Counted from the first letter of the stretch, positions 26,008 through 35,907 are shown. The stretch: DNA of 64,000 nt from Labilithrix luteola (GCF_001263205.1 NZ_CP012333.1:10521501-10585500), one strand, 5' to 3'. Notes: generated by a model from the sequence alone, not told the origin. A program made the numbers and translations.

Positions 26008-27321
26008 TCAGTCGTAGTACTCGTTGCCGAGGTGAGTGATGAGCTCTTCGCCCACCATCCATCTCAGAGTGTTCTTGAGCTTCGATTGCTGCACGAACAG
26101 GTCATGCTCGACCTGCAAACCTTCGGCCGCCATGGGCGCCTTGAAGTAGAAGCCCAGCCACTCCTGGATTCCGCGGAACCCTGCGCGCTTGGCAAGGTCC
26201 ATGAAGAGGGCAAGGTCGAGCACGATCGGAGCGGCGAGGATCGAGTCCCGGCAGAGGAAGTCGATCTTGATCTGCATCGGGTACCCCATCCAACCGAAGA
26301 GGTCGATGTTGTCCCAGCCCTCCTTCGCGTCACCGCGCGGCGGGTAGTAGTCGATGCGGACCTTGTGGAAGTAGTCGTCGTAGAGGCCCGGATGCTTCGC
26401 CGGCTCGAGGATCGAGTCGAGGACGCCGAGCTTCGAGTTCTCCTTCGTCTTGAAGTTCGCGGGATCGTCGAGCACCTCGCCGTCACGGTTGCCGAGGATG
26501 TTCGTCGAGTACCAGCCGTTCAGACCGAGGAGCCGCGCCTTGAGGCCCGGCGCGATGACCGTCTTCATGAGGGTCTGACCCGTCTTGAAGTCACGTCCGG
26601 CGATCGGCGTGTTGGTCTCGCGTGCGAGCTCGTGGACCGCGGGGATGTCCACGCCGAGGTTCGGCGCACCGTTGGCGAACGGAACGCCTTCCTTGAGGCA
26701 CGCCCAAACGTAGAGGAGCGTGTTGTTGATGTTCGGATCGCTCTTGCGCAGGCCTTCTTCGAAGCTCGCGATGGTCTGGTGGACCGGCGTTTGCTGGAGG
26801 AAGGTCTCGGTCGAACCGCACCAAACGGCGACGACGCGATCGACGTTGCGCTCTTGTTTGAAGCGGCGGATGTCGGCGCGGAGCTGCTCGACCATCTCGT
26901 ACTTCGAGGGCGCTTCTTTGACGTGGGTGCCCGAGAGACGCTTCACGTACTCGGGGTAAAAGGCCGCCTTCATGGGGGCGACGGCCTTGAGCTCGTCGGC
27001 GACGGCATCCAGGTGCTCGGTCTCGAGGACGCGCGCGCGGCGGGCCGCCTCGAGGGCGTTATCCGGGAAGACGTCCCAGCCGCCAAACTCGATGTCTTCG
27101 AGGTTAGCGAGAGGAACAAGCTCGTTGATCTTCGGGTTACGGCCCTCGGTGCGCTTGCCGAGACGAATCGTGCCCAGCTGCGTGAGGGAGCCAACGGGCT
27201 TACCGAGCCCGCGACGTGCGAGAAAAACACCCGCGATCGTCGTCGTCGCAACTGCACCCATTCCGGGCAGAAGGATTCCGAGACGACCAGTAGCGGGCTT
27301 GATGGCGGAAGGACGTTGCAT
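26008..27321 (-). CDS. ino1: Inositol-3-phosphate synthase
   Basis: 437 aa from ATG 27321 (MQRPSAIKPATGRLGILLPG). Converts glucose-6-phosphate to 1L-myo-inositol-3-phosphate with NAD. The Rossmann start GILLPGMGAVATTTIAG and conserved stretches PFANGAPNLGVDIPA, AGRDFKTGQTLMKTVIAPGL, STNILGNRDGEVLDDP, SKLGVLDSIL and VRIDYYPPRGDAKEGWDNID are clearly those of MIPS enzymes. First gene of a six-gene operon; the ~270-bp gap upstream is the expected promoter region, though no clear -35/-10 pair was seen. Confidence 0.95.
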   Translation of the reverse strand: MQRPSAIKPATGRLGILLPGMGAVATTTIAGVFLARRGLGKPVGSLTQLGTIRLGKRTEGRNPKINELVPLANLEDIEFGGWDVFPDNALEAARRARVLETEHLDAVADELKAVAPMKAAFYPEYVKRLSGTHVKEAPSKYEMVEQLRADIRRFKQERNVDRVVAVWCGSTETFLQQTPVHQTIASFEEGLRKSDPNINNTLLYVWACLKEGVPFANGAPNLGVDIPAVHELARETNTPIAGRDFKTGQTLMKTVIAPGLKARLLGLNGWYSTNILGNRDGEVLDDPANFKTKENSKLGVLDSILEPAKHPGLYDDYFHKVRIDYYPPRGDAKEGWDNIDLFGWMGYPMQIKIDFLCRDSILAAPIVLDLALFMDLAKRAGFRGIQEWLGFYFKAPMAAEGLQVEHDLFVQQSKLKNTLRWMVGEELITHLGNEYYD

Positions 27322-27595
27322 ACGACGAACCCCTTCATGCCGCGCGGAACTCCGCACGGCGAAGCGTTGCCTTGTTGTCGTCTTCCGGATGCTCAAACGC
27401 AACGACGGGTTGCGGTAAAACCGACGAGGCGACCGCAGACATCGTCGAGCGGGCTTCGCTGTCCCACGGGCGACATGTTGCAAAGAACGACGCCCCGGCA
27501 CTTCTTGCGCGAGACGTGTGGAGTGCGAGCTCGGCCCTAAGGTGGCCGGTGTTTTGACCACCCCGCGAGCGATCCGACGTTCGCGTCGCGCGGCG

Positions 27596-28648
27596 TCACC
27601 ACTTGATGGGCATCGGCACGTCGTGGTCGCGGAGCGTGCCGTCGCCCAGCTGTCCGAGATCGTTCTTCCCCCAGCAGCGAATGCCGCCGTCGGCGAGCCG
27701 CGCGCACGACGCATCGCCCGCGGATGCGAGCTCGAGCACCGAGTTGAGCCCAGGGATCATGCCGGGATGCGCGCGCGACGCAGTCGTCCCATCACTGAGC
27801 TGGTGGAAGCGATTGTCGCCCCAGCATGCGACGACGTTCGTCTTGAGACGCGCGCACGTGTGGCGATTGCCGGCTGCGACGGTAGCCACGTTTTCGACCC
27901 CGTGAACGAGCACCGGTTCGGAGGAGTCGGTCGACGTTCCGTCTCCGAGCTGTCCCGACTCGTTTCTGCCCCAGCACCTCACCGAGCCGTCGCGGAGGAG
28001 CGCGCAGAAGTGACTTCCGCCACCAGCCAAGCTGGCGACCTCAATCCCCGAAAGGATCGTCTTCGTCGACGGGCTCGACTCACCGAACCCGAAGCAGCGC
28101 ACCTCGCGCGGCTGCTCCACGGCTGCACAGACGGTGTAATCCGTGAGCGCGACCGCACTGACCTGGACGCCGCGAACCATGGCCGGGACGAACGGCGCGT
28201 CCGCGAGGGAGCCCCAGCAGCGGAGCTCGCGCGAGGACGACGCGATCGCGCACGTTCGATCGCCATGCGCGACGATTGCCGAAGCAGAAAGCGGCGCGCT
28301 CGACACGAGCACCGGACTCGGCCCACCCGGTCTTCCCTGCCCCCAGCACCGAGCCTCGCCGCCCGCGAACAGTCCGCATGCGTGCCGCGTTCCCAACGCG
28401 AGCTCGTCGGGCTTGTCGATCGAAACCTTCGCGGGCGTCGGACGTGCGTTGGTCGTGCCGTCGGCGAGCTGTCCGCCTACGTTGTCGCCCCAGCACGCGA
28501 GCGCGCCTTCCTTGAGCAGGCTGCATCCGTTCGTCGGGCCGAGCCAGAGGCGGCTCATGAAGGGCGGCTTGTGCTTCTTCGGGCACCCGAACGACGCGAG
28601 CGCCGCGAGCACGACGATCGCGAATGCGCCTCGTTGCGTGCGCCGCAT
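27596..28648 (-). CDS. RCC1-repeat lipoprotein
   Basis: 350 aa from ATG 28648. Signal peptide MRRTQRGAFAIVVLAALASF ends with GC, giving a lipoprotein. Seven RCC1 blades follow: ACWGDNVGGQLADGT, RCWGQGRPGG, RCWGSLAD, RCFGFGES, RCWGRNESGQLGDGT, ACWGDNRFHQLSDGT and RCWGKNDLGQLGDGT. That is one full propeller with almost nothing added. Same design as the protein at 4853-6226. It lies 8 bp after mgtE and may be read from the same transcript, but no functional link is apparent. Confidence 0.85.
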   Translation of the reverse strand: MRRTQRGAFAIVVLAALASFGCPKKHKPPFMSRLWLGPTNGCSLLKEGALACWGDNVGGQLADGTTNARPTPAKVSIDKPDELALGTRHACGLFAGGEARCWGQGRPGGPSPVLVSSAPLSASAIVAHGDRTCAIASSSRELRCWGSLADAPFVPAMVRGVQVSAVALTDYTVCAAVEQPREVRCFGFGESSPSTKTILSGIEVASLAGGGSHFCALLRDGSVRCWGRNESGQLGDGTSTDSSEPVLVHGVENVATVAAGNRHTCARLKTNVVACWGDNRFHQLSDGTTASRAHPGMIPGLNSVLELASAGDASCARLADGGIRCWGKNDLGQLGDGTLRDHDVPMPIKW

Positions 28649-28656
28649 GCCGCCCC

Positions 28657-30042
28657 TCAGTTGACGCCGGCGGCGGCGATGACGTTCGCCATGATGATCT
28701 TCGCGATGTGCACGAAGATGACGATGCCGAGCACGTCGACGAGGCTCGCGATGAAGGGCGTCGAGCTCGTGGCGGGGTCGAGACCGATCTTTTTCAGGAC
28801 GAGCGGCATCATCGCGCCGACGGTGCAGCCGGTCATGACGATGCCGACGAGCGTGAAGGCGACGGTGAACGCGAAGTTCGTATGCTGCTCGGGGTACATG
28901 AGCACGCGGCCGAAGCCGACGACCGCGAGGCCGATGCCGAGCACGAGGCCCATGAAGGTCTCGCGGATGAGAATGCGCCACCAATCGCGCAGCTTGATCT
29001 CGCCGACCGCGAGGCCACGGATGATGAGCGTCGAGGACTGCGAGCCCGAGTTTCCACCGGCCGAGATGAGCAGCGGCACGTAATAGGCAGCGCCCTTCAC
29101 GGCCTCGAAGACGGGGTCGTAATGACGAAGCGCCGTCTGCGTGAAGAACTCGCCGAAGAACAGCGCGAAGAGCCACACGCCGCGCTTCTTGATGAACGAG
29201 AGGAAGCTCGTGCGGAAGTACGGCACGTCGAGCGGCTCGATGGCGCCGAGCTTCTGGACGTCTTCCGTTTGCTCCTGGGTCAAGACGTCGATGATGTCGT
29301 CGACGGTGATGACCCCGAGGATCATGTCGCGATCGTCGACCACGGGAATGACGTTGAGGTCGTACTTCGCCATCCGGCGTGCGACCTCTTCCTGATCCTC
29401 GGTGGGGCGGACGCTGATGATGTTCGTCCGCAAGATCTCGCGGAGCGGCTGGAGCGGCGTGGCCAGCAGCAGGTCGCGGAGCGAAGCAATGCCGATGAGG
29501 CGATCGTTCGAGTCGATCGCGTAGATGTTGTAGACGTTCTCGTGGTGGTTTTCGGCGTGTACGCGGACGGCGTCGATGGCGCTCCGCACGGTGACGTCCG
29601 GCCCGATGTGGACGTACGCGGTGGTCATGAGGTGGCCGGCGCTCGTCTCCGGCCACTTCTCGATTTCGCGGACCTCTTCGGCGGCCTCGGGGTCGACGCG
29701 TTCGAGCTTCTGGAGGATGACGTCGCCGACCTCGTCGGGCAGGACGCTGAAGAAGTCGGCGCGGTCGTCGGGAGCCATCTCGCTCGCGATTTGCGCGACG
29801 CTCTCCGGAGGCATCAGGGGCGCGATTTCGCCCTGCTCCTCTTCTTCGAGGCGTTCGAAAATCGGGGCGGCGTACTCGACGGAGAGCCGGGAGAGGAGCT
29901 GCGCGGCCTCGTCCGGATCGAGCTCGCCGACGATGTCCGCGAGGTCCTCCGGGTGTATCTCGTCGAACAGCTCACGCACCTGATCGGGGTCCTCTTTGAG
30001 GACCTGCTTCAGATCGGGACCGAGCAGACGAGCGAGACGCAT
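28657..30042 (-). CDS. mgtE: Magnesium transporter MgtE
   Basis: 461 aa, usual size. An N-terminal acidic superhelical domain (about 1-130: LFDEIHPEDLADIVGELDPD, ALLSRLS-type repeats) is followed by a CBS pair (about 135-255: NIYAIDSNDRLIGIASLRDL; NVIPVVDDRDMILGVITVDD) and five membrane helices. The pore signature appears as SAGGNSGSQSSTLIIRGLA (classical GGNAGSQ). Mg2+ binding to the N and CBS domains gates the channel in known members. No Mg-sensing riboswitch was recognised in the 148 bp upstream. Confidence 0.95.
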   Translation of the reverse strand: MRLARLLGPDLKQVLKEDPDQVRELFDEIHPEDLADIVGELDPDEAAQLLSRLSVEYAAPIFERLEEEEQGEIAPLMPPESVAQIASEMAPDDRADFFSVLPDEVGDVILQKLERVDPEAAEEVREIEKWPETSAGHLMTTAYVHIGPDVTVRSAIDAVRVHAENHHENVYNIYAIDSNDRLIGIASLRDLLLATPLQPLREILRTNIISVRPTEDQEEVARRMAKYDLNVIPVVDDRDMILGVITVDDIIDVLTQEQTEDVQKLGAIEPLDVPYFRTSFLSFIKKRGVWLFALFFGEFFTQTALRHYDPVFEAVKGAAYYVPLLISAGGNSGSQSSTLIIRGLAVGEIKLRDWWRILIRETFMGLVLGIGLAVVGFGRVLMYPEQHTNFAFTVAFTLVGIVMTGCTVGAMMPLVLKKIGLDPATSSTPFIASLVDVLGIVIFVHIAKIIMANVIAAAGVN

Positions 30043-30190
30043 GAAACTGCTCGCACATTACCCCAAGGCCATCGCGTTTCGCTACGACGGGATCGCAGGC
30101 TCGAGCGACTTTTCGGACGGCCGCTTGCGTGGTGATCGGGATGGCGGAGATGGCCCGAGCGTGGTGCCGCGCGAGCCCGTTGCCGAGACG

Positions 30191-32986
30191 TTACTTGCCT
30201 CCACCGGAGCCATGGGCATAGCCCCATTCGCGGAGGAGTCGTGCCATCTCTTCGGCGCCCTCGTCGCCCTCGGACGCTTGGTCCTTTCGATCGGTGCCCT
30301 CGCGAACGACGAACAGCCCCACGTCACGGTGTGGGTCGATCGGTGGGACCATGGGAGACTCGATCGCGAGCCGCGCTTCGTCCGTCGTCACGCCTCGACG
30401 TAGAACCGGTGCGACCAGACCGAAGGGGCCGGCGAAGAACGAGGCCTCGGGCCAGGGCTGGTCGTCCAAGTAGAGGTCCCACGAGATCGGCACGCCGGGC
30501 GGCTCGACCACGATGTCGATACCGACCGCGGCCGTAGGAACCGTCGTGAACGCCAGCTCGAAACGGCGCTCGTCGCGCGCATCGCGCTTGAACGCGTCGT
30601 GCCCCAAATCGACGGGCTGGACCTCGATCGACGTCGCCCGCGTCTTGGCGTCGCCGACCACGAGCGTGCCGGAGATCCGCCTCGGCGTTTCCCCGCCCGC
30701 GAACCTCAGGCGAACGGCCTTCGATCGCAGTGGCCCCGCATCGGCAGCGGCGCTCGTCGAACGCGTCTCCGATCCTGCCATCGGCACGTTCTTGACGGCG
30801 GCCTCGAGGCGCGCGCGCATTTCGGCGACGACCTCCGGCCGTGTCGCCGCCAGATCGTGGCGTTCGCCGGGATCGTCGGTCAGGTCGTAGAGCTCTTCGT
30901 TGATGGTGAGGCTGCGGTCGCGGATCTGTGTGGTCCGTGCCGCGCCCTCGCGGGCCACGAAGCGGTAGCGATCGTGGAGAATCGCGCGGCTCCCCCGCCC
31001 CTCGCTGACCACCACGCGCTCGGCCGCCTCCTTCTGACCACGCGCGAGCGAGACGAGCGAGGTTCCCGTCATGTGCGGATGAGGCTCGAGCCCCAGAAGC
31101 TCGAGAATCGTCGGCGCGAGGTCGGTGTTGCGAACGCGGTCGCCGACGATCTTGCCCGCGGGCAAGAGCGACGGCGCGACCAGCACGATCGGAATGTGCG
31201 TCGTCTCCTCGAAGTTGCTGACCGTGTGATGGTAGCGAATGGGCGTGTTGTCGAGGCCCGAGACGCCTTCGTGTGCGCTCGACATGGTCTCGCCGTGGTC
31301 GGAGGTGACGACGACGATCGTGCGGTCGGTGAGGCCCGTGTCGGCCAAGGTTTTGACGAGCGTGCCGATGGCTTCGTCGTCTTTCGCTCCCTCGGCCATG
31401 TACATGCGCGCCATGTCGTCTTTGGGCCCGGCAGGCGGCGGAGGCACGCGCGCGAGAGCGCTCGCCGGCGGCTCGTAGGGCGAGTGCGGCGAGTTGTAGT
31501 TCACGAACAAGAAGAAGCGCGTGTCCTTGTTCTTCTGGATCCAGCGCGTGGCGTCTTCGGTGATCTCGAGCGTGTCGCGCGTGCGATAGCGATGGTCGGA
31601 GATGCGCTCGAAGCCCATGTCGAGACCGACGGGCGTGTAGCCGACCATGAAGTAGTTGTTGACGAACGCCTCGACCGTCACGCCGTGCTTGCGCAGCGCG
31701 AGCGGCAACAGCGGCGGATTCGAGCCGTAGAACGCATTCACCGCCGAAGGCGTGAGCGTCCAGCCGAGCGTGTCGAGACCGAGCTCGCTCGAGCGCGCGC
31801 CGGCGAGCATCGCCACCGTTCCGGGGCGTGTCCAAGACGCAGCAGAATAGGCGCGGGTGAAACGAACGCCGCGCTGCGCGAGCTCGTCGATCGCCGGCGT
31901 CAGGCCGGGAATTTTCGGCAAGAGCGCTTCGAGCGGAGGATGCGGTGCCGCTTGCTTCGCGGCGTCTTCCGCGTCGTCGTGGAAGCTCGCGATGACGTCG
32001 GGCCGGAGTGCGTCGACGACGACCCAGAGCACGTTGTACGGCACGCGCGGCGTGGTCCGAGCGAGCAGCGTGGGATTGCCCCACAGGACCACGGCCGAAC
32101 CAGGAGCATCGAGCTCGTCGCGCTTCGGGCCTTCCGCACCGCCGTCGGCATCGTGAACGCGGCCGTCGGCCGAAGCGATCGCGCCGGCGTCTCTCTCGGC
32201 GGCAGGCCGTTGACGATGGCGCGCCTCGTTCCGCTCTTCCGGCGTCGCCTCGTCGGGCTCGGTGCGGAGCTCGAGGTCGACGTTCTGGCCGGCAAAAGTA
32301 GAGAGATCGCAGCTCGCCTCGGTCCAACGTCGAGCGTCGCGCGGCAGGAGGCGGTGGCGGTAGACGTCGTGCGACGCGCCCTTCGAGTCGACGACCTTCA
32401 CGATGAACACGGTGGCGTCGCGCGTGGCGTTGACCGTGCCCTCGGAGAACGTGAGCTTGCCTCCGGGAGGCACCGTGACGTGGAACGTGAACGACGACGG
32501 GGCCGCGCCGACCAACGACTCGCGCTGCTCGTAGCTCCCCTCGTTCATGTTCCAGAGGCGCGCGTCGGGCGCCCACGCCTTGCCGCCGTGGCCCTGCGGC
32601 ATCGACCACTGGATCTCCGACGCGCTCGTACGAAGCGCGAGGGTCGTCACCCAGCGCGACGTCTCGCCGGGCAGAGCGACGAACGGCGGCGTGAGCTTCC
32701 GCCAGTGCAGGGCCAGAAGGCCCTTCACGAACCCGGGATTCGGGACGTCCACACGCGCGTCCTTGGCGGCGTCGACGAGACGGAGGGCGACCTCGTAGGC
32801 TTCGCGCCCAGGCTCCGCTCGGCGTTCGGCCTCCTTCGGAACGGTGCCATCGGAAGACGTGACGGACGAGGACGCGCGCGGCGGAACGAACGCCCCTTCG
32901 GCGCCACCTCCCGAACGCCAGGCCAAACCGAGCGCAGCGAAGCACGCGGCAAGCGCAGCGCCCATCGGCAGGAGCGATCGCGTCAC
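30191..32986 (-). CDS. Sulfatase-like alkaline-phosphatase-superfamily protein with N-terminal beta domain
   Basis: 931 aa from GTG 32986, overlapping the stop of the upstream sulfatase-like gene. Signal/anchor helix at residues ~6-25, then ~300 residues of beta-rich region, then the catalytic domain from about 320 (YNVLWVVVDALRPDVIASF) with SDHGE further on and a C-terminal beta extension. At the nucleophile site the motif is SWTRPGTVAML: a Thr stands where formylglycine-type sulfatases have Cys (CxPSR). This points to a phosphoesterase or phosphotransferase rather than a FGly sulfatase. Substrate unknown. Confidence 0.8.
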   Translation of the reverse strand: MTRSLLPMGAALAACFAALGLAWRSGGGAEGAFVPPRASSSVTSSDGTVPKEAERRAEPGREAYEVALRLVDAAKDARVDVPNPGFVKGLLALHWRKLTPPFVALPGETSRWVTTLALRTSASEIQWSMPQGHGGKAWAPDARLWNMNEGSYEQRESLVGAAPSSFTFHVTVPPGGKLTFSEGTVNATRDATVFIVKVVDSKGASHDVYRHRLLPRDARRWTEASCDLSTFAGQNVDLELRTEPDEATPEERNEARHRQRPAAERDAGAIASADGRVHDADGGAEGPKRDELDAPGSAVVLWGNPTLLARTTPRVPYNVLWVVVDALRPDVIASFHDDAEDAAKQAAPHPPLEALLPKIPGLTPAIDELAQRGVRFTRAYSAASWTRPGTVAMLAGARSSELGLDTLGWTLTPSAVNAFYGSNPPLLPLALRKHGVTVEAFVNNYFMVGYTPVGLDMGFERISDHRYRTRDTLEITEDATRWIQKNKDTRFFLFVNYNSPHSPYEPPASALARVPPPPAGPKDDMARMYMAEGAKDDEAIGTLVKTLADTGLTDRTIVVVTSDHGETMSSAHEGVSGLDNTPIRYHHTVSNFEETTHIPIVLVAPSLLPAGKIVGDRVRNTDLAPTILELLGLEPHPHMTGTSLVSLARGQKEAAERVVVSEGRGSRAILHDRYRFVAREGAARTTQIRDRSLTINEELYDLTDDPGERHDLAATRPEVVAEMRARLEAAVKNVPMAGSETRSTSAAADAGPLRSKAVRLRFAGGETPRRISGTLVVGDAKTRATSIEVQPVDLGHDAFKRDARDERRFELAFTTVPTAAVGIDIVVEPPGVPISWDLYLDDQPWPEASFFAGPFGLVAPVLRRGVTTDEARLAIESPMVPPIDPHRDVGLFVVREGTDRKDQASEGDEGAEEMARLLREWGYAHGSGGGK

Positions 32987-35232
32987 TGTGCCCCCCCGGC
33001 ATGCAGCCGCGCGAAGGCTGCGGGCGACGGCACGAGATAGCCGTTCTTCTGATCCATGAGAGGATCGGAGAGCATCCACTTCCAGAGCTCGGTGCGAAGC
33101 CTCGTGACTTCGTTCGGAAGCTTCGCCGACACGTCCTGCGTTTCCGACGGGTCCGACTGGGTGTCGAACAAGATGTATTTTACCCCCTGACGCGTCGGCA
33201 CGTAGACGAGCTTGTAGCGCTCGTCACGGATCATGCGGTGGCGGGCCATGAGCGTGATGGGCGCCACATCGTGACGGAGGACGATCTCGGCGTTGTGACG
33301 CGTATCGAGCTCCGTGAGGGCCATGATGCCGGGATACGGAATTCGCTGGTCGGGCTGCAGGCCGGGCACATCCTCGGTGAACCAGAGCTCGGTCTCGGCG
33401 TAGGCAAAGCGTGGCTCGAGACGTTCCCCGCGAAGCGCAGGCGCGAGCGAACGACCGTCGAGATCCGCCGGCGCCGAAACGCCGGTGAGATCGTAGATGG
33501 TCGCGGCGAGGTCGACGTCACGCACGACCGCGCCTTCGCGGCCATGACGCTTGATGCGCGGATCGTAGACGACCAACGGAACGTGCGTGCCGTGGTCGCC
33601 GAAGAGGTGATCGCCATGGCCCTGACCGTGCCCGTCGTCGAAGAGAACTTCGCCGTGATCGGCGGTCACGATGATGACCGTGTTCTCCGAGAGGCCCCGC
33701 TTCTCGAGGGCCTTCGTCAGGCGACCGACGGCATCGTCGATGGCGTTCACCGCCCCGTCGTAGAGGGCTTGGATCTGGCGAACGTCCTGCGCGTCCGGCG
33801 CCGCCTCGGTGCCGAGGCCGACAGGCTTGTGGTACTTGAAGCGGCCTCGGTACGCGGGGTCGGTGAACTTCGCGTAGTACGGCGCCGGCGCGGCGTACGG
33901 GAAGTGCGCGGTGGAGAAGAACACCGTGAGGAAGAACGGCTTGTCGGGTCCGTCGCTACGCAACCCGTCGATGGCCTTTTCGACGTCGGCCTCGAGGAGC
34001 ATCGGATCGGCCGCATCGTTGAGCTCGCGCATCACCGGAAAGACGAACCGCCCCAGCTGCGAGTGGAGAACGGGCAGAAGTGGCGTCTCCCGCTCGAGAG
34101 CGCGCTGCCGAATCAGCTGTCGGAAGTCGAACGACGGCGTGTCCACACGCTGGAAGCCGAGATCGATGCGACCGAAGATGTCGCCCGCGTAGTCGCTGAC
34201 GACGCCCGTGGCAAAGCCCGCACGTGCGAGACGCGACGGGACGGCATCGAAGTCCTTCGCGCGCTCCTCCCATGTCGGAAACATGGATCGCACGCCGTGA
34301 TGGTGGCCGTGTCGCCCGGTGAGGATGGTCACCCACGAGGGGAACGTGCGCGGAATGGAGACGTACGCGCGGTCGAACCGGAGGCCGCGCTCGGCAAGCT
34401 GCGAGAGATTCGGGGCGACGCGAGGCTCGAGACGATCGGCGCGCAGCGAGTCCGCGGCGAGAATGATGACGTTGGGGCGCTTCGTCGTCGACGTGGGGTC
34501 GGCGGGATCGGACGAAACGCCGGCATGAGCGGCATGAGCGGCATGAGCGGCATGCGCGACGTGAGGCGAGGAACGCTCGAGGGCCGTCGCGCCGAGCGCG
34601 CCCAACGCGAGAAGGAGCAAGCCCACGGCCCCCCTTGTCGAATACTTCGCGACGAGGGCGGGCGCCTGGCGCACGAGATGCGCGATCCGAGCCGGCCCGA
34701 CGTAGGCGACCAACGCGGCGAGCGTGAGAAAGCCGACGCCCCACACGCCGAGAACGTCGGTCACGAGTACCTGGACGGTGCGGGCGAGCCCTCCTTGGGC
34801 GTACCACCGCGACGCGTAGAGCTGGGGGCTGCGCGCCATCGACCAGGCGACGAGCGAGGCGTGGAGCGCGAGGCAGCCAACGACGGCTTCGAGGAACGTG
34901 CGCGGCGCCGAACCTCGACGACCGCGAAGCCGCATGGCCACCTCGACGATGAGACCGATCGCGAGCCCGAGCGCGATCGCAGTCGCGGCGATCCCGATCT
35001 TCATGCGCGTGACTTCGCTACCGAAGCGATGCTCGATGAAGGTCGCCATCGCGTCGGCGCGACCGACGCCTCCGAGATCGGCGTCGTCTCCCTGCCCGCG
35101 CTGACCGGCACCGATGGCGAGCACGAGCACGTAGGTCGCCCCGATGACGGTCGGGGCCGTCACGAAGGCGCGAAGGGCGCGGGCGCTCGTGGCGAGCGGC
35201 CCTTCCCCTACTGGTTTGCGAACGAAGCTCAT
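32983..35232 (-). CDS. Membrane-anchored sulfatase-like (LTA-synthase-like) protein
   Basis: 749 aa. About five membrane helices (residues ~25-225) precede a periplasmic catalytic domain starting near 255 (NVIILAADSLRADRL) with the metal motifs TADHGE and GDHLFGDHGTHVP. The nucleophile region is SIPRTFPSWVTILTG, again Thr in the Cys position. This architecture (helices plus sulfatase fold plus Thr) is that of LtaS-type phosphoglycerol or phosphoethanolamine transferases. A HAAHAAHAAHA linker encoded by a 9-bp repeat lies between the two parts. Coupled (GTGA) to a second enzyme of the same superfamily. Confidence 0.8.
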   Translation of the reverse strand: MSFVRKPVGEGPLATSARALRAFVTAPTVIGATYVLVLAIGAGQRGQGDDADLGGVGRADAMATFIEHRFGSEVTRMKIGIAATAIALGLAIGLIVEVAMRLRGRRGSAPRTFLEAVVGCLALHASLVAWSMARSPQLYASRWYAQGGLARTVQVLVTDVLGVWGVGFLTLAALVAYVGPARIAHLVRQAPALVAKYSTRGAVGLLLLALGALGATALERSSPHVAHAAHAAHAAHAGVSSDPADPTSTTKRPNVIILAADSLRADRLEPRVAPNLSQLAERGLRFDRAYVSIPRTFPSWVTILTGRHGHHHGVRSMFPTWEERAKDFDAVPSRLARAGFATGVVSDYAGDIFGRIDLGFQRVDTPSFDFRQLIRQRALERETPLLPVLHSQLGRFVFPVMRELNDAADPMLLEADVEKAIDGLRSDGPDKPFFLTVFFSTAHFPYAAPAPYYAKFTDPAYRGRFKYHKPVGLGTEAAPDAQDVRQIQALYDGAVNAIDDAVGRLTKALEKRGLSENTVIIVTADHGEVLFDDGHGQGHGDHLFGDHGTHVPLVVYDPRIKRHGREGAVVRDVDLAATIYDLTGVSAPADLDGRSLAPALRGERLEPRFAYAETELWFTEDVPGLQPDQRIPYPGIMALTELDTRHNAEIVLRHDVAPITLMARHRMIRDERYKLVYVPTRQGVKYILFDTQSDPSETQDVSAKLPNEVTRLRTELWKWMLSDPLMDQKNGYLVPSPAAFARLHAGGAQ

Positions 35233-35303
35233 GGGTGCGAAGCGCTGGAATTCAGCGCGCCGATTCTCTCATCTCCCCGCGCCGATCGCGACGTTTGCGA
35301 GGG

Positions 35304-35822
35304 TCAGCGGCGCCAGGAGGCTGTGGCCCTGGAGAGCGGTCGGGGCCCGGGGTCGACGGGAGCAAAACGGGACGACAGATCGGCCACGGCACGGCCGAGG
35401 CGCGCAATCTCGTTCCGGGGCGTGGCACGTAAGCCCTTGCCCGTAGGCTCGGTAGCTCGTTCGCAGAAGAACGTTCGGCAGCCGAAGGGCCGCGCGGCAT
35501 AGACGAGGCATCGCCCTTCGTCCGAAAGGAGGGCGCAGCGCCGCTCTTCGGCAACCGGAAGCGTCCGACGCTTCGGCAGACCTCCGCGCGCGCGAACCGC
35601 GCGCTCGAGCTCGAATAGCTCGATGGCGGTAGGATACGGCTCCCGGCCCGTCACGCCGAAGCGACAGCAATCCGTGCTGTCCTCGCAAGACCAGCCGTCG
35701 AGCAGCGCGTCGACCTCGGAATAAAGGGCTCGAAGCTCGTTCAGCTTGGCCAAGGTCTCGGCCTCGTCAAGACTTCTTCCGTTGGACTTACCAGGAGGGG
35801 TGCGCGGTCGCGTCTGTCGCAT
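35304..35822 (-). CDS. YkgJ-type cysteine-cluster protein
   Basis: 172 aa from ATG 35822; an upstream in-frame ATG at 35870 would add 16 residues without improving the match. Conserved cysteines: CEDSTDCCRFG in the first third and CALLSDEGRCLVYAARPFGC, then RTFFC, in the middle. This is the metal-binding Cys pattern of the YkgJ/UPF0153 family, thought to bind zinc or an iron-sulfur cluster. Function unknown. Divergent from the Memo-like gene. Confidence 0.8.
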   Translation of the reverse strand: MRQTRPRTPPGKSNGRSLDEAETLAKLNELRALYSEVDALLDGWSCEDSTDCCRFGVTGREPYPTAIELFELERAVRARGGLPKRRTLPVAEERRCALLSDEGRCLVYAARPFGCRTFFCERATEPTGKGLRATPRNEIARLGRAVADLSSRFAPVDPGPRPLSRATASWRR

Positions 35823-35907
35823 TGGAGAATACCGGGCGGCCCCCTTACCGCCGAAGCACGAGCGAGGCAAACGGGCGCGATGCTTCGAAAGTCGTTAACC
35901 TCCTAGC

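Noticed and set aside
30043..30190. M-box or other riboswitch before mgtE
   Set aside because: No conserved core or extended pairing could be recognised in these 148 bases.
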